64,000 nucleotides of DNA from Pseudoxanthomonas kalamensis DSM 18571 (GCF_010211745.1 NZ_PDWQ01000006.1:1-64000), one strand, 5' to 3'. Positions 1 to 10,817 are shown, counted from the stretch's first letter. Program-made: numbers and translations. The notes: a model not told the origin generated them from the sequence alone.

Positions 1-120
1 AAAGCGTTCCGCGCCAATCTTCGTCAGCGCCGCCGTCAGCGTCGTCTTGCCGTGGTCCACGTGACCAATCGTGCCCACGTTCACGTGGGGCTTGGTGCGC
101 TCAAACTTACCCTTTGCCAT
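1..120 (-). CDS. tuf: Elongation factor Tu, N-terminal 40 residues (cut by window edge)
   Basis: EF-Tu delivers aminoacyl-tRNA to the ribosomal A site as a GTP complex. The visible 40 residues begin [20 protein letters not shown] and contain the G1 P-loop GHVDHGKT at residues 19-26, which is diagnostic of EF-Tu. The remainder lies before base 1. Three tRNA genes (Tyr, Gly, Thr) lie just upstream on the same strand, matching the classic tyrU-glyT-thrT-tufB arrangement of gammaproteobacteria, so the gene is probably co-transcribed with them. Confidence 0.97.
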   Translation of the reverse strand, partial: MAKGKFERTKPHVNVGTIGHVDHGKTTLTAALTKIGAERF

Positions 121-168
121 GGCTGCTTATTCTCGAGGTGTAACGTTGGATGGGTTGGTGATCGAAAC

Positions 169-244
169 TGGTGCTCACGAATGGAATCGAACCATCGACC
201 TCCTCCTTACCAAGGAGGTGCTCTACCGACTGAGCTACGTGAGC
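169..244 (-). tRNA. tRNA-Thr (anticodon GGT)
   Basis: A 76-nt cloverleaf with encoded CCA: 7-bp acceptor stem GCTCACG/CGTGAGC, anticodon arm CCTCC-TTGGTAA-GGAGG with anticodon GGT, and T loop TTCGATT. It is the tRNA nearest to tuf. Confidence 0.97.
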
Positions 245-276
245 GGGTTTTGCTGGCGGTTCCGGCTGTCCAATGG

Positions 277-350
<74 letters not shown>

Positions 351-423
351 ACCGGGAACCATCCTGTAACTTTGCTGCAACGAACCGCTTGCAGTACCAC
401 GTGTCCGGACCACAGGTCGCGAA

Positions 424-509
424 TGGTGGAGGGAGGTGGATTCGAACCACCGAAGGCGTAAGCCAGCAGATTTACAGTCTGCCCCCGTTGGCCGCTTGGG
501 TATCCCTCC
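424..509 (-). tRNA. tRNA-Tyr (anticodon GTA)
   Basis: An 86-nt class II tRNA with a long variable arm and encoded CCA: acceptor stem GGAGGGA/TCCCTCC and anticodon loop CTGTAAA (anticodon GTA). It is the first gene of the tRNA-tuf cluster. Nothing recognisable lies between it and the ychF stop at 607. Confidence 0.97.
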
Positions 510-606
510 GAATGCCGCGTCCGGCGTCCGGCTCCGGCCCTGTTCAGGTCGGAGTGAAACAGCCGGAGATTTTCGCCCGGATTCCCGGCCCTGTCAACGC
601 GCCGCC

Positions 607-1698
607 TCAGACATTGAAGCGGAAATGCAGCACGTCGCCCTCCTGGACCCGGTACTCCTTGCCTTCCAGCCGCAGGCGGCCGGCCTCGCGGGCCCCGGCC
701 TCGCCCCGGTACTGGATGAAATCGGCGAACGCGATGGTTTCGGCGCGGATGAAACCCTTCTCGAAATCGGTGTGGATGACCGCCGCAGCCTGCGGCGCGG
801 TGGAGCCAGCCTTGACCGTCCAGGCCCGGACCTCCTTGACCCCGGCGGTGAAGTAGGTCTGCAGGCCCAGCAGGGTGTAGGCGGCGCGGATCACCCGGTT
901 CAGGCCCGGCTCGTCCAGGCCCAGGTCGGCCAGGAACACATCGCGATCCTCGTCGTCCAGCTGGGCCAGTTCCTCCTCGATGGCCGCCGACACCGGCACC
1001 ACCTCAGCCCCTTCGGTCGCGGCGCGGGCGCGGACCGCTTCCAGGTGCGGGTTGTCGGCAAAGCCGTCCTCCAGCACGTTGGCCACGTACATGACCGGCT
1101 TCAGGGTCAGCAGGAACAGGTCGCGGACCAGCGCCTGCTCCTCCTCATCCAGCCCAATGCCGCGCGCCGGCTTGCCGTCGTTCAGCGCTGCGCGCAGCTT
1201 CTCCAGCACCGGTTTCCGCGCGATGGCGTCCTTGTCGCCGCCTTTGGCGGCACGTTCGGCGCGGTTCAGTGCTTTTTCGACGCTTTCCAAGTCGGCCAGG
1301 GCCAGTTCGGTGTCGATGGTTTCGATGTCGGCCACCGGATCGACCTTGCCGGACACATGGACGATGTCGCCGTGCTCGAAGCAGCGCACCACGTGGGCGA
1401 TCGCGTCGACCTCGCGGATATGGGCCAGGAACTTGTTGCCCAGCCCCTCGCCGCTGGCCGCGCCGGCGACCAGGCCGGCGATATCGACGAACTCGACCGC
1501 GGTCGGCACCACCCGCTCCGGCTTGACGATCTCGGACAGCTGGTTCAGCCGCGGATCCGGCACCGGGACCACGCCGACGTTCGGCTCGATGGTGCAGAAC
1601 GGGAAGTTGGCCGCGGCGATGCCCGCCTTGGTCAACGCGTTGAACAGGGTCGACTTGCCGACGTTGGGCAGACCGACGATGCCGCATTTGATACCCAT
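607..1698 (-). CDS. ychF: Ribosome-binding ATPase/GTPase YchF (Obg family)
   Basis: YchF is a cytoplasmic P-loop NTPase that binds ribosomes and prefers ATP. The 363-aa product has the family length. It begins [16 protein letters not shown], with the P-loop GLPNVGKS at residues 9-16. The NVLE tetrapeptide, which replaces the usual GTP-specifying NKxD, is near residue 207. The C-terminal TGS domain begins around [15 protein letters not shown]. It is the last gene of the minus-strand block prs-rplY-pth-ychF. The pth-ychF pairing is conserved in many bacteria. Confidence 0.97.
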   Translation of the reverse strand: MGIKCGIVGLPNVGKSTLFNALTKAGIAAANFPFCTIEPNVGVVPVPDPRLNQLSEIVKPERVVPTAVEFVDIAGLVAGAASGEGLGNKFLAHIREVDAIAHVVRCFEHGDIVHVSGKVDPVADIETIDTELALADLESVEKALNRAERAAKGGDKDAIARKPVLEKLRAALNDGKPARGIGLDEEEQALVRDLFLLTLKPVMYVANVLEDGFADNPHLEAVRARAATEGAEVVPVSAAIEEELAQLDDEDRDVFLADLGLDEPGLNRVIRAAYTLLGLQTYFTAGVKEVRAWTVKAGSTAPQAAAVIHTDFEKGFIRAETIAFADFIQYRGEAGAREAGRLRLEGKEYRVQEGDVLHFRFNV

Positions 1699-1780
1699 GC
1701 TTTCCGGATCCGTTGCTCGGCGACCGCGTCGCCGGTGGTGAAACCAGTGGCCCGGGACCGCCGCCAGGCGGGCCCGCGCC

Positions 1781-2359
1781 TCATTTGGCCGTGTGCAGCC
1801 GCTTCATGGCCTCGTTGAAGTCGCCGGCCACCGCCAGCGGCAACACCTCGATGGCCTCGTCGACGGCCCGCCCGATCAGGATGTCGTCCCCGGCCGAGGG
1901 CCGGCCCAGCACCCACGGCGTGACCTTGTCCTTGTGCCCGGGATGGCCGATGCCGATCCGCAGCCGGTGGAACCGGCCGTGGCCCAGCAGCCGCATCGTG
2001 TCGCGCAGGCCGTTCTGGCCGCCATGGCCGCCGTCGAACTTCAGCCGCACCGTGCCTGGTGGCAGGTCCAGCTCGTCGTGCGCCAGCAACGCCTGTTCCG
2101 GCTCCAGCTTCCAGAACCGCAGCGCCGCCAGCACCGACTTGCCGCTGAGGTTCATGAAGGTGGCCGGCTTGAGCAGCCAGACCGGCTGCCCGCCGATCTC
2201 CACCCGCGTCGTCTCGCCGAACAGCTTGCCGTCCGCGCCGAAGCGCGCCCCGTGCTTTTCGGCCAGGGCATCGACAAAACGGAACCCGGCGTTGTGCCGG
2301 GTCCGTGCATGCTCGGCACCGGGATTGCCCAGTCCGACGATGAGACGCAAGCCCGACAT
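1781..2359 (-). CDS. pth: Peptidyl-tRNA hydrolase
   Basis: Pth cleaves peptidyl-tRNA released from stalled ribosomes. From the ATG at 2359 it is 192 aa, the usual size. It begins [14 protein letters not shown]. His22 in RTRHNAGF matches the catalytic histidine of the family. HDELDLPPG and NGLRD are further family motifs. A GTG at 2398 would add 13 Ala/Gly-rich residues. I prefer the ATG because the family starts there, although no clear ribosome-binding site precedes it. It sits between rplY and ychF on the same strand. Confidence 0.95.
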   Translation of the reverse strand: MSGLRLIVGLGNPGAEHARTRHNAGFRFVDALAEKHGARFGADGKLFGETTRVEIGGQPVWLLKPATFMNLSGKSVLAALRFWKLEPEQALLAHDELDLPPGTVRLKFDGGHGGQNGLRDTMRLLGHGRFHRLRIGIGHPGHKDKVTPWVLGRPSAGDDILIGRAVDEAIEVLPLAVAGDFNEAMKRLHTAK

Positions 2360-2410
2360 GGCCGGCGCGGCCCCGGCCGTGCCCGCCGAGGCGGACACGG
2401 CAGCGGCGCC

Positions 2411-3058
2411 TTACTTCTCCTCGCCTTCCGCAGGCGCTTCTTCGTCCGTGGCCGCCTCGTCCTCGGCAGACGAACTGCCGCGGCTGGCCTTGGCGATGAC
2501 CACGGCGACGTCGTGCTCCTTGCCCAGCTTCAGCTCGGGGATGACCACGCCTTCCGGCAGCTTCAGCTCGGACAGGTGGATCACCGCGCCGACCGCCAGC
2601 TCGGCCAGGTCGATGGTGATCGACTCGGGCAGATCCTTCGGCAGGCACTCGACCACGACTTCGTTGAGTTCGTGGGTGACCACCACCTCGGAGGACTTGC
2701 CGGCCGCCGACTTCTCTTCGTTGACGAAGTGCAGCGGCACCGCGGTGCGCAGGATCTCGTTCTCGCTCACCCGCTGGAAATCCAGGTGCATGATCTGCTG
2801 CTTGTACGGATGGCGCTGCATGTCGCGCAACAGGACCTTCTGCACGTCGCCGTTCAGGCTCAGGTCGAGAATCGACGAATAGAACCAGTCGTTCTGGCTG
2901 GCCAGCCAGACATCGTTATGGCTCAGCTGGATGCTGACCGGGGCCAGCTCGCCGCCATAGACGATGGCAGGCACATTGCCGGAGATACGCAGGCGGCGGC
3001 TCGCACCCTTCCCCTCGTCCTCTCGGCGTTGCACGTTGATGACATGTGTGTTGGACAT
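2411..3058 (-). CDS. rplY: 50S ribosomal protein L25, long (CTC) form
   Basis: A 5S rRNA-binding ribosomal protein. At 215 aa it is the two-domain CTC form rather than the short E. coli L25 of about 94 aa. The N-terminal domain (about 1-95) carries the L25 core, with the 5S-binding segment REDEGKGASRRLR. A beta-rich C-terminal domain follows, ending in a very acidic Glu/Ala tail (DEAATDEEAPAEGEEK). It lies between prs and pth, the usual place in this group. The 143-nt spacer to prs shows no gene. Confidence 0.95.
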   Translation of the reverse strand: MSNTHVINVQRREDEGKGASRRLRISGNVPAIVYGGELAPVSIQLSHNDVWLASQNDWFYSSILDLSLNGDVQKVLLRDMQRHPYKQQIMHLDFQRVSENEILRTAVPLHFVNEEKSAAGKSSEVVVTHELNEVVVECLPKDLPESITIDLAELAVGAVIHLSELKLPEGVVIPELKLGKEHDVAVVIAKASRGSSSAEDEAATDEEAPAEGEEK

Positions 3059-3201
3059 TTCTCACTACTCGGTTGATGGACCGCCTTGCGGCGGCTGGGG
3101 CGACTCCCCCGCGACCAGGGAAGCCTCTTCAGGTCGACGACAGCCGGGCCGGGATGGGCGGAAACCCGCCGTCCACGAACCGCCTGCCGCCCACGTCTTT
3201 C

Positions 3202-4164
3202 TCAGTCCACGTACAGCGAACTGACCGATTCGCCGAAGGCGATCCGGCGAATCGTTTCGGCCAGCAGCTCGGCAACACTGAGCTGGCGGATGCGACCGCA
3301 GGCCTTGGCCGTTCCGGACAGCGGGATGGTGTCGGTCACCACCAGCTCGTCCAGCACGGACTTGTTCAGATTGTCCACCGCCGGGCCCGAGAGCACGGGG
3401 TGGGTACAGTACGCCGCCACCTTGTGGGCGCCGCGCTCCTTCAGTGCCGCAGCGGCCGCGCACAGGGTGCCGGCGGTATCGACGATGTCGTCGACCAGGA
3501 CACAGTCCTTGCCTTCGACGTCGCCGATGATGTTCATCACCGTAGCCACGTTGGCGCGCGGGCGGCGCTTGTCGATGATGGCCAGGTCGGCATCGTCGAG
3601 CCGCTTGGCCACCGCGCGCGCGCGGACCACGCCGCCCACGTCGGGCGAGACCACGATCAGGTTTTCCGTGCCGTAGGCGCGCCAGATATCGGCCAGCAGC
3701 AGCGGTGACGCATACACATTGTCGACCGGGATGTCGAAGAAGCCCTGGATCTGGTCGGCATGCAGATCCACCGTCAACACCCGGTCGGCGCTGACGGCGC
3801 TGAACATCTTCGCCGCCACCTTGGCCGTGATCGGCACCCGCGACGAACGCGGGCGACGGTCCTGGCGGGCGTAGCCGAAGTACGGCACCACCGCGGTGAC
3901 GCTGGCCGCCGATGCGCGCTTGAGCGCGTCGATCAGCACCAGCAACTCGATCAGGTGCTCCGCGCTCGGCGCGCAGGTCGGCTGCACCACGAACACTTCC
4001 TGCTTGCGAACATTCTCCTCGATCTCGACCTGCACTTCGCCGTCGGAGAACGTGGACACCAGCGCCTTGCCCTGGCGGATGCCCAGCTCGCGGCAGATGC
4101 TGGCCGCCAGCGGCCGGTTCGCATTACCGGAAAATACCAACAACGGACGATCCTCCGGCTGCAT
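3202..4164 (-). CDS. prs: Ribose-phosphate pyrophosphokinase
   Basis: It makes PRPP from ribose-5-phosphate and ATP for nucleotide, His and Trp synthesis. From ATG 4164 it is 320 aa. Visible motifs are GYARQDRR (ATP loop region), [17 protein letters not shown], and the PRPP-binding loop [12 protein letters not shown] chose MQPEDRP because GGAGAAAG precedes it at good spacing. An in-frame ATG six codons upstream (MKRRKN) overlaps that site and is less likely. tRNA-Gln and ispE lie upstream, as in other gammaproteobacteria. Confidence 0.97.
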   Translation of the reverse strand: MQPEDRPLLVFSGNANRPLAASICRELGIRQGKALVSTFSDGEVQVEIEENVRKQEVFVVQPTCAPSAEHLIELLVLIDALKRASAASVTAVVPYFGYARQDRRPRSSRVPITAKVAAKMFSAVSADRVLTVDLHADQIQGFFDIPVDNVYASPLLLADIWRAYGTENLIVVSPDVGGVVRARAVAKRLDDADLAIIDKRRPRANVATVMNIIGDVEGKDCVLVDDIVDTAGTLCAAAAALKERGAHKVAAYCTHPVLSGPAVDNLNKSVLDELVVTDTIPLSGTAKACGRIRQLSVAELLAETIRRIAFGESVSSLYVD

Positions 4165-4240
4165 GTTCTTTCTCCGCTTCACTCTGACTTCAGCGGTGGA
4201 TGAAACCGCGAGCCCGGGACCAACCCGATGCCCGCGAGTG

Positions 4241-4317
4241 TGGCTGGGGCGGCAGGATTCGAACCTGCGAATGCCGGGATCAAAACCCGGTGCCTTAGGC
4301 CACTTGGCGACGCCCCA
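4241..4317 (-). tRNA. tRNA-Gln (anticodon TTG)
   Basis: A 77-nt cloverleaf including CCA: acceptor stem TGGGGCG/CGCCCCA, anticodon arm CCGGG-TTTTGAT-CCCGG with anticodon TTG, and T loop TTCGAAT. It lies between ispE and prs in the same orientation, so it may be processed from their shared transcript. Confidence 0.97.
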
Positions 4318-4320
4318 ACA

Positions 4321-5223
4321 TCAGTGCTCCGCCAGCGCCGCCAGCAAAGGCGAACGCTGCACCCCCGCCGCGACCCGGCTGCGCAGTCCTTCCGGCAACT
4401 CCGCCAGCGCGGCCTCGGCCGAGGCGCGATCGGCGAATTCGACGAAACAACCGCTGCCGGTCCCGGTCAGGCGAGGCGAACCGAACCGCGACAACGCCGT
4501 GAACACCGCCTCGATGGCGGGCTCGCGGCGGCGCAGCACCGGCTCGAACGCATTGCCGAACAGATGACCCGAAGCGAAGTCGGCTATTTTCGCGGGCGCG
4601 GCATTGCGCGTCAAATCCGCAGCCGCGAACAGCTCGGCGGTGGGGACGTGGACGCCGGGGTCGACCAGCAGGTACCAGGCCGGCGGCAGCTCGATCGGGC
4701 TCAGTTTTTCGCCCACCCCCTCGGCCCAGGCACTGACCCCGCGAACGAAGACCGGCACGTCGGCGCCCAGCTGCAAGCCCAGCGCAGCCAGGGCATCGAT
4801 CCCCAGCCCGGTGCCCCACAGCCGGTCCAGCGCCAGCAGCACGGTCGCCGCATCGGAGGAGCCGCCGCCGAATCCGCCACCCATCGGAATTCGCTTTTCG
4901 ATGCCGATAACCGCACCTTTGCTGCAATTGGATACTTTTTGCAGAATTTTGGCCGCGCGGACGGTCAGATCGGAGGCTTCCGGAATCGCATTCTCGGGGA
5001 AAAACGGCTGATCGATGACCGAAAGACTCTGCCGGTAGATGCCGTCGTCGTCGTCCAGCACCCGCAGGTGCACGGTATCGCCCCAGTCCAGCAGCCGGAA
5101 CACGGTCTGCAGCTCGTGGTAGCCATCGGCACGGCGCCCGGTGATCTGCAGGAACAGGTTCAGCTTGGCCGGCGCCGGCCAGGCGGTCCAAAAACCTTCC
5201 TCTTCAGGGGGATACATCGTCAT
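4321..5223 (-). CDS. ispE: 4-diphosphocytidyl-2-C-methyl-D-erythritol kinase
   Basis: A GHMP kinase that phosphorylates CDP-ME in the MEP isoprenoid pathway. It is 300 aa from the ATG at 5223 ([10 protein letters not shown]). An ATG two codons later is equally possible, and the much longer upstream reading frame is not supported by the family. The N-terminus has [23 protein letters not shown], a family signature. The GHMP ATP-binding motif appears as [13 protein letters not shown], a small variant of [12 protein letters not shown]. The start overlaps the lolB stop by about 20 nt, implying coupling to lolB. Confidence 0.95.
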   Translation of the reverse strand: MTMYPPEEEGFWTAWPAPAKLNLFLQITGRRADGYHELQTVFRLLDWGDTVHLRVLDDDDGIYRQSLSVIDQPFFPENAIPEASDLTVRAAKILQKVSNCSKGAVIGIEKRIPMGGGFGGGSSDAATVLLALDRLWGTGLGIDALAALGLQLGADVPVFVRGVSAWAEGVGEKLSPIELPPAWYLLVDPGVHVPTAELFAAADLTRNAAPAKIADFASGHLFGNAFEPVLRRREPAIEAVFTALSRFGSPRLTGTGSGCFVEFADRASAEAALAELPEGLRSRVAAGVQRSPLLAALAEH

Positions 5224-5866
5224 TCGCCGCCTGTTCACGGACATCCGCCGCCAATTGCCAGTCATCCACGCGCAGCCGTACCCGCGCCTCGCCGCGAACC
5301 GCCTCCACACCCTTGGGCAACATGGGTCGGTCCACGGATGTTTCCGGCCACTGGTAGGCAATCGTCCAGCCGCCCTGGCTGAAACCGGCCATCCTGCCTT
5401 CGGCGTCGTAGGCCTCGGCGTCGGCAGGTTGGTGCGGATCGGCCAGTCCACGCAGCCAGTAACGCAGCGAGTCGACCGGGATCACCCAGCCCGTCGCCTC
5501 ATGTAGCAGTTGCGCAGCATCGCCTCCCGTCCGCGGGCCGCCTTCCAGTCCGTCCAGCCGTGCGCCCGCCGGCCCGAGCTTCAATTGCCAGCTCTGTCGG
5601 GTCACCGGCGCGCTCAGCGAAACCTCTGTCTCCGGGCCGGTCTGCGCCCATTCGATCCTGCCGCTGCCGCCCTTGCCGGCGTTGCGGATGGCCACCCGCC
5701 CGGCCAGCGACCAGTCCGCCTGCGTCCACGGCGCGGCCTGACGCGCATCCTGCAGCCGCTGCGCCTCGGCGGCCGGCACCGCCGCCGGCGTCGCGCGCGG
5801 CGGCGTAGTGCCGCAGGCGGCCAGGCCCAGGATCAGCGCAGCCGCCGCGAATTCCCGAAGCCTCAT
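5204..5866 (-). CDS. lolB: Outer-membrane lipoprotein receptor LolB
   Basis: LolB accepts lipoproteins from LolA and inserts them in the outer membrane. The 220-aa product begins [19 protein letters not shown], a lipoprotein signal with lipobox LAAC. The mature part has the LolB-type beta pattern [22 protein letters not shown]. Its position just before ispE is the conserved lolB-ispE-prs order. Its ATG overlaps the stop of the upstream TPR gene (ATGA). Confidence 0.9.
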   Translation of the reverse strand: MRLREFAAAALILGLAACGTTPPRATPAAVPAAEAQRLQDARQAAPWTQADWSLAGRVAIRNAGKGGSGRIEWAQTGPETEVSLSAPVTRQSWQLKLGPAGARLDGLEGGPRTGGDAAQLLHEATGWVIPVDSLRYWLRGLADPHQPADAEAYDAEGRMAGFSQGGWTIAYQWPETSVDRPMLPKGVEAVRGEARVRLRVDDWQLAADVREQAANDDVSP

Positions 5867-7557
5867 GCGCCGGTCTTCTCCAGCGCACGCAGCAGCGAGC
5901 GGTTTTCCGGGTCCAGCTTGCGCGCCTCGTCGAAGAACCTGCGCGCCTCGTCCTGCTGGCCCAGCACCCACAGCACCTCGCCCAGATGCGCCGCCACTTC
6001 GGGATCCTTCATCAGCATCCACGCCCGTCGCAATTCGACCAGAGCCTCTTCGCTGCGACCCAGCCGGTACAGCACCCAGCCGTAGCTGTCGATGATGGCG
6101 GCGTTGTCCGGCTCGGCCACGCGGGCGCGGGCGATCAGCTCCAGCGCCTCCTGGTAGCGGGTGGTGCGGTCGGCCAGGGTATAGCCCAGCGCGTTCAGCG
6201 CCGCGGTGTCTTCAGGGTCGATGACCAGGATCTTGCGCAGATCGGCTTCGGCCCGATCGATCCGGTTGCGGCGCTCCCAGGCCAGTCCGCGCGCGTACAG
6301 CAGCGACGCATCGTCCGGGTAGGCGGACAGGCCGCGCGCCAGCGCATCCAGTTCGCCGCCATCGTCCTTGTCCTTCTGTCGCAGCTCGGCTTCCAGCAGA
6401 TAGGCGCCGACGCGCGCTTCGTCGTCGAGCCCGGCGTCGCCCTGCAGTCGATGGACCTCGGCGAAGGCTTGGTCCTTGCGTTCCAGCGCGTACAGGCTGT
6501 TGGCCGCGCGCAGCTGCGCCTCGGCGAAGTGCTCGCCCTGCGGGATGCTGCGGTACCAGTCCAGCGCCTGCGCGTGGCGCTTCAGGGCCTCGGCGATGCG
6601 GCCCAGCAGCAGGCGGCGCTCGTCGTCGGGGTCGGAATCGGCGGCCCGTGCCTCGTCGTACAGCGCAGCCAATGCCGCATCATCCTTGGCCTTGCCCAGC
6701 AGCCAGGCACGGAAGCCGAAACTGCGCCCGTCCTGGGGGCCCATCGCCAGCACCCCGGCGGCGGCGACCGGATCGCCCAGGTTGTCGTATTCGTAGGCGA
6801 CGCTGATCCGCTGTTCCGGGGTCAGGCCGGGGTCCTCCGCCAGTCCGGCCAGTACCGCCCGCGCCTGGTCGGCCTGGCCGGCATCGTTCAACTGGCTGGC
6901 ATGCAGCAGGGCCACCCCGGGTTCGTCGGGGAAACGGTCGGCGGCCTCGCCGACGATCCGCCGGGTCAACTCCGGCTGGTCCAGCTTCTGCGCCAGGCCA
7001 CCGGCCGCCAGCCAGGCCGGCAAGGCATCCGGGAGGGCCTGTTCGTCCAGCAGCCGTTGCAGCAGCCGCGCCGACAGCGCCGGATCGCGCCCGCCATCGC
7101 CAAGCACGGTCAGCGCGTACTGCCAGCCGGTTTCGTCATCGGCCTTCAGCAGCTCCAGCAGTCCCTCGTGTGCGGCCTGCTCCCGGCCTTCGCGCAGCGC
7201 CAGCACGACCCCGGCCGAGCGCATCGCCTCGGTCGCCGGCGCACGCTGGCGCCACAGGGCCAGCGCCTGCGCCGCGTTCGCGTCTTCGTTGGCAAGCAGG
7301 GAAATCCGGGTGGCGCGCTCGGCCAGGCCGGCATCGGTCCCGGCCTGCGCGGCCTGCAGGTACCAGCGCGAGGCGTCTTCCAGCTGGCCCGACTGCAGGG
7401 CGAATTCACCGGCCATCACCGCGGCCAGGGGGTCGGCCGGGGCCACCGCCGCCCCGCTCCCGGCCGGATCCGGGGGCACGCTGGCGCAGGCGGACAGCAG
7501 CAGCGCAACGCCCATCAAGCGGGCCACGGTGGGGAAAATGCGAACCATTGCGGGCAT
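5863..7557 (-). CDS. TPR-repeat lipoprotein
   Basis: A 564-aa tetratricopeptide protein with a lipoprotein signal peptide (lipobox LLSAC, Cys near residue 24). The rest is Ala/Leu/Asp-rich helical repeats; clear TPR units near the C-terminus include ALNALGYTLADRT and IIDSYGWVLYRLGRSEEAL. TPR lipoproteins encoded next to lolB are common in gammaproteobacteria, and an envelope-assembly or scaffold role is only inferred. The start may be MPAM (7557) or MVRIFP three codons later. It is divergent from hemA, with 63 nt between the starts. Confidence 0.85.
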   Translation of the reverse strand: MPAMVRIFPTVARLMGVALLLSACASVPPDPAGSGAAVAPADPLAAVMAGEFALQSGQLEDASRWYLQAAQAGTDAGLAERATRISLLANEDANAAQALALWRQRAPATEAMRSAGVVLALREGREQAAHEGLLELLKADDETGWQYALTVLGDGGRDPALSARLLQRLLDEQALPDALPAWLAAGGLAQKLDQPELTRRIVGEAADRFPDEPGVALLHASQLNDAGQADQARAVLAGLAEDPGLTPEQRISVAYEYDNLGDPVAAAGVLAMGPQDGRSFGFRAWLLGKAKDDAALAALYDEARAADSDPDDERRLLLGRIAEALKRHAQALDWYRSIPQGEHFAEAQLRAANSLYALERKDQAFAEVHRLQGDAGLDDEARVGAYLLEAELRQKDKDDGGELDALARGLSAYPDDASLLYARGLAWERRNRIDRAEADLRKILVIDPEDTAALNALGYTLADRTTRYQEALELIARARVAEPDNAAIIDSYGWVLYRLGRSEEALVELRRAWMLMKDPEVAAHLGEVLWVLGQQDEARRFFDEARKLDPENRSLLRALEKTGA

Positions 7558-7620
7558 CGGGCCGAAGCGGACGTAAAATAGGGGTTTGTCGCCAGCAGCT
7601 TAGCGCAAGCGCCTGAACAG

Positions 7621-8907
7621 ATGACCCTGTGGGTTCTCGGACTCAACCACCAGACCGCGCCGATCGACCTGCGCGAACGGGCGTCGTTCGACGCCGGTTC
7701 GCTGCCGGCCGCGCTGACCGACCTGCGCGGCTTGCCGCAGGTGAACGAGATCGCGCTGCTGTCGACCTGCAACCGCACCGAACTGTACGCCGTGGCCGAA
7801 ACCGACCAGGTGCTGGCCGACTGGCTTGGCCGCCAGGCCGAGGGCCTCGACAGCTACCTGTACCGGCACCGCGACGACCAGGCCGTGCGCCACCTGTTCC
7901 GGGTCGCCACCGGACTGGATTCGCTGGTGCTGGGCGAGCCGCAGATCCTGGGCCAGGTGAAGGAAGCCTGGACCCTGGCGCGCCAACACGGCGCGCTGGG
8001 CAGCCGGCTCGACCGCCTGTTCCAGCAGAGCTTCGCGGTAGCCAAACGCGTGCGCACCGACACCCGGGTCGGCAGCAACCCGGTGTCGGTGGCCTCCACC
8101 GCGGTGCGGCTGGCGCAGAACGCCTTCGCCCGCCTGGCCGATTCCACCGTGCTGTTGGTCGGCGCCGGGGAAACCATCGAACTGGCCGCCCGCCATCTGA
8201 GTGAAGGCCGCGTGCGTCGGCTGCTGGTCGCCAACCGCACCCTGGCGCATGCGCAGGAACTGGCCAGCCGCCACGGCGGCTACGCCCTGCCTCTGGACGA
8301 ACTGGAGCGCCACCTTGCCGAAGCCGACGTGGTGTTCTCGGCTACCGCCAGTCGCGAGCCGGTGATCCGCCACGACCAGGTCGCCGCCGCCCTGGCCGCG
8401 CGCCGGCACAAGCCGATGCTGCTGTTCGACCTGGCGGTGCCGCGCGATATCGACCCGCGGGTGGCCGAACTGCGCGACGCCTACCTGTACACGGTGGACG
8501 ACCTGGAACGCGCGGTCGAAGACAACCGCAACCGCCGGCGCGAAGCGGCCGAGGCGGCCGAGGCGATCATCGACCTGCAGGTCGCGCGCTACATCGAGAC
8601 CGTGCAGGCCAGCGGTCGCCAGGCCCCGCTGCTGCGCCTGCGCGCGCACGGCGACGCCGCCCGCGAAGACGTGCTGGCCAAGGCGCGCCAGCAACTGGCC
8701 AACGGCCGCGACCCGGCCGAGGTGATGGACTTCCTGGCCCATACCCTGACCAACCGCCTGCTGCATCCGCCGACCGCGGCGCTGCGCGAGGCCGCGCACA
8801 GCGGCGATGCCGAACTGGTGCGCGCCGCCGAACGCATGTTCCCCGCGCAAGCGCCCTATTCCCACCCCACGCCCGACGATGACGCCGACCCTGCGCCGAA
8901 AGCTTGA
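7621..8907 (+). CDS. hemA: Glutamyl-tRNA reductase
   Basis: It reduces Glu-tRNA to glutamate-1-semialdehyde, the first step of C5 tetrapyrrole synthesis. At 428 aa it has the family length. The N-terminus has [13 protein letters not shown]. The catalytic Cys50 lies in [12 protein letters not shown]. The NADPH-binding glycine motif is [16 protein letters not shown], and a C-terminal helical dimerisation region follows. The last 29 nt overlap prfA, the common hemA-prfA arrangement. A TAAAAT at 7574-7579 could be its -10 box, but I see no convincing -35. Confidence 0.97.
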   Translation: MTLWVLGLNHQTAPIDLRERASFDAGSLPAALTDLRGLPQVNEIALLSTCNRTELYAVAETDQVLADWLGRQAEGLDSYLYRHRDDQAVRHLFRVATGLDSLVLGEPQILGQVKEAWTLARQHGALGSRLDRLFQQSFAVAKRVRTDTRVGSNPVSVASTAVRLAQNAFARLADSTVLLVGAGETIELAARHLSEGRVRRLLVANRTLAHAQELASRHGGYALPLDELERHLAEADVVFSATASREPVIRHDQVAAALAARRHKPMLLFDLAVPRDIDPRVAELRDAYLYTVDDLERAVEDNRNRRREAAEAAEAIIDLQVARYIETVQASGRQAPLLRLRAHGDAAREDVLAKARQQLANGRDPAEVMDFLAHTLTNRLLHPPTAALREAAHSGDAELVRAAERMFPAQAPYSHPTPDDDADPAPKA

Positions 8908-9964
8908 AGCGCTGGCCGAGCGCCGCGAAGAACTCGAACGCCTGCTCGCCGACCCCGACGTGGCGGCCGACAACGCGCGCTTCCGCGACTATTCGCGCGA
9001 ATTCGCCCAACTCGAGCCGGTCGCCGTCGCCCTGGCCGGCGAAGCACGGGCGCGTGCCGACCTGACCGCCGCCGAAGCCATGCGCGGCGATCCCGAGCTG
9101 GCCGAACTGGCCGCCGAGGAGATCGCCGCCGCGCAGTCGCGGCTGGCCGAACTCGACGAGACGATGGCCCTGCTGCTGGTGCCGCGCGACGCCCGCGACG
9201 ACGCCGACCTGTTCCTGGAAGTGCGCGCCGGCACCGGCGGCGACGAAGCGGCTATCTTCGCCGGCGACCTGTTCCGCATGTACGCGCGCTACGCCGAGCG
9301 CCAGGGCTGGAAGGTCGAGATCGAATCGGACAACCCCGGCGAGCATGGCGGCTACAAGGAGATCATCGCCCGCATCAGCGGCCGCGGCGCCTTCGCCCGG
9401 CTCAAGTTCGAATCCGGCACCCACCGTGTGCAGCGCGTGCCGGAAACCGAATCGCAGGGCCGCATCCACACCTCGGCGGCAACGGTGGCGATCATCGCCG
9501 ACGACGAGGCGGTCGAGGATGTGCAGGTCAACCCGGCCGATCTGAAGGTCGACACCTTCCGTTCTTCCGGCGCCGGCGGCCAGCATGTCAACAAGACCGA
9601 GTCGGCGATCCGCATCACCCACCTGCCCACCGGCATCGTGGTCGAGAACCAGACCGAACGCAGCCAGCACGCCAACCGCGACAAGGCGATGAAGCGGCTG
9701 AAGGCGCAACTGCTGGAAGCCGAACGCAGCCGGCAACTGGCCGCGCAGGCCGAAAGCCGGCGCCTGCAGGTCGGCAGCGGCGACCGCAGCCAGCGCATCC
9801 GCACCTACAACTTCCCGCAGGGCCGGGTCACCGACCACCGTGTCGAAGGTCTGACCCTGTACGACCTGCCGAACATCCTCGATGGCGACCTCGACGAACT
9901 GGTCGATCGCCTGACCCGCGAGTATCAGGCCGACCAGCTGGCCTTGCTGACCCAGGCGGCATGA
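8879..9964 (+). CDS. prfA: Peptide chain release factor 1
   Basis: It releases the nascent chain at UAA/UAG. It is 361 aa from ATG 8879 ([19 protein letters not shown]), the RF1 length; an in-frame GTG/ATG upstream lies deep inside hemA and is not credible. The universal GGQ is in [14 protein letters not shown] near residue 233. The stop-codon recognition tripeptide region reads [17 protein letters not shown] where many RF1 have PAT or PVT, which fits the variable middle position of P-x-T. It overlaps the hemA end by 29 nt. Confidence 0.97.
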   Translation: MTPTLRRKLEALAERREELERLLADPDVAADNARFRDYSREFAQLEPVAVALAGEARARADLTAAEAMRGDPELAELAAEEIAAAQSRLAELDETMALLLVPRDARDDADLFLEVRAGTGGDEAAIFAGDLFRMYARYAERQGWKVEIESDNPGEHGGYKEIIARISGRGAFARLKFESGTHRVQRVPETESQGRIHTSAATVAIIADDEAVEDVQVNPADLKVDTFRSSGAGGQHVNKTESAIRITHLPTGIVVENQTERSQHANRDKAMKRLKAQLLEAERSRQLAAQAESRRLQVGSGDRSQRIRTYNFPQGRVTDHRVEGLTLYDLPNILDGDLDELVDRLTREYQADQLALLTQAA

Positions 9965-10040
9965 GGCGACAGCGGCGGTCGGCTCGCCCGCCCCGGCCGA
10001 ATCGGGCATGCTTGCAAGCCACCTGCGAACGGAACCGCCG

Positions 10041-10817
10041 ATGAGCAAACTCAAGCGCAAGCAGTACAACGCCCGGATGCAGTCGCTGCAGTTGGAACTG
10101 GGTTCCATGGCGCGCTGGGCCAGCCGTACCGGGGCACGCATCCTGGTGCTGGTGGAAGGACGCGACACCGCCGGCAAGGGCGGCACGGTCAAGGCGATCG
10201 CCGAGCACCTCAACCCCCGCCAGTGCCGCATCGTCGCCCTGCCCAAACCCAACGACCGCGAAGGCTCGCAGTGGTATTTCCAGCGTTACACCCCGCATCT
10301 GCCTGCCGCCGGCGAGATCGTGCTGTTCGACCGCAGCTGGTACAACCGCGCCGGCGTCGAGAAGGTCATGGGCTTCTGCAGCGACGCACAGCACCGCGCC
10401 TTCCTGAAACAGGCGCCGGTATTCGAGAAACTGCTGACCGACGACGGCATCCTGCTGTTCAAGTACTGGCTGTGCGTGGACCAGGCCAAACAGGAGGAAC
10501 GCTTCGCCGAACGGCTGGAAGACCCGCTGAAAGGCTGGAAGCTGTCGCCGATCGACCTGGAAGCGCGCAAGAAGTACGACGACTACACCCGTGCGCGCGA
10601 GGCCATGCTGAAGGCCACCCACAGCCGGCATGCGCCGTGGACGCTGGTGGATTTCAACGACCAGAAGCTCGGCCGCCTGACCCTGATCGGCGACCTGCTG
10701 CACCGCCTGCCCGATGTGCACATCGACGAAGAAAAGCCCGAATACCCGCCATTGAAGGGCCGGCTGCGAAAGGAACGCTACGGGGAGCTGAAGCCGATCA
10801 AGGCCTCTGTCCCGTAA
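10041..10817 (+). CDS. ppk2: Polyphosphate kinase 2 family protein
   Basis: PPK2 enzymes transfer phosphate between polyphosphate and nucleoside di- or monophosphates. The 258-aa product has Walker A GRDTAGKGG at about 40-48, the lid-region motif FDRSWYNRAGVE, and QWYFQRYTPHLPAAGEI. The length fits a single-domain PPK2. I start at MSKLKRKQYN; an ATG 11 codons earlier is in frame but less family-like. It follows prfA by 76 nt. Nucleotide preference cannot be told from sequence alone. Confidence 0.92.
   Translation: MSKLKRKQYNARMQSLQLELGSMARWASRTGARILVLVEGRDTAGKGGTVKAIAEHLNPRQCRIVALPKPNDREGSQWYFQRYTPHLPAAGEIVLFDRSWYNRAGVEKVMGFCSDAQHRAFLKQAPVFEKLLTDDGILLFKYWLCVDQAKQEERFAERLEDPLKGWKLSPIDLEARKKYDDYTRAREAMLKATHSRHAPWTLVDFNDQKLGRLTLIGDLLHRLPDVHIDEEKPEYPPLKGRLRKERYGELKPIKASVP

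Noticed and set aside
436-1818. 460-aa open frame on the plus strand
   Set aside because: It runs antisense across tRNA-Tyr and ychF with biased His/Gln/Arg composition; it is a shadow of ychF.
7548-7579. hemA promoter TTGCGG ... TAAAAT
   Set aside because: The spacing is 20 nt and the -35 is inside the divergent gene; too weak to list.
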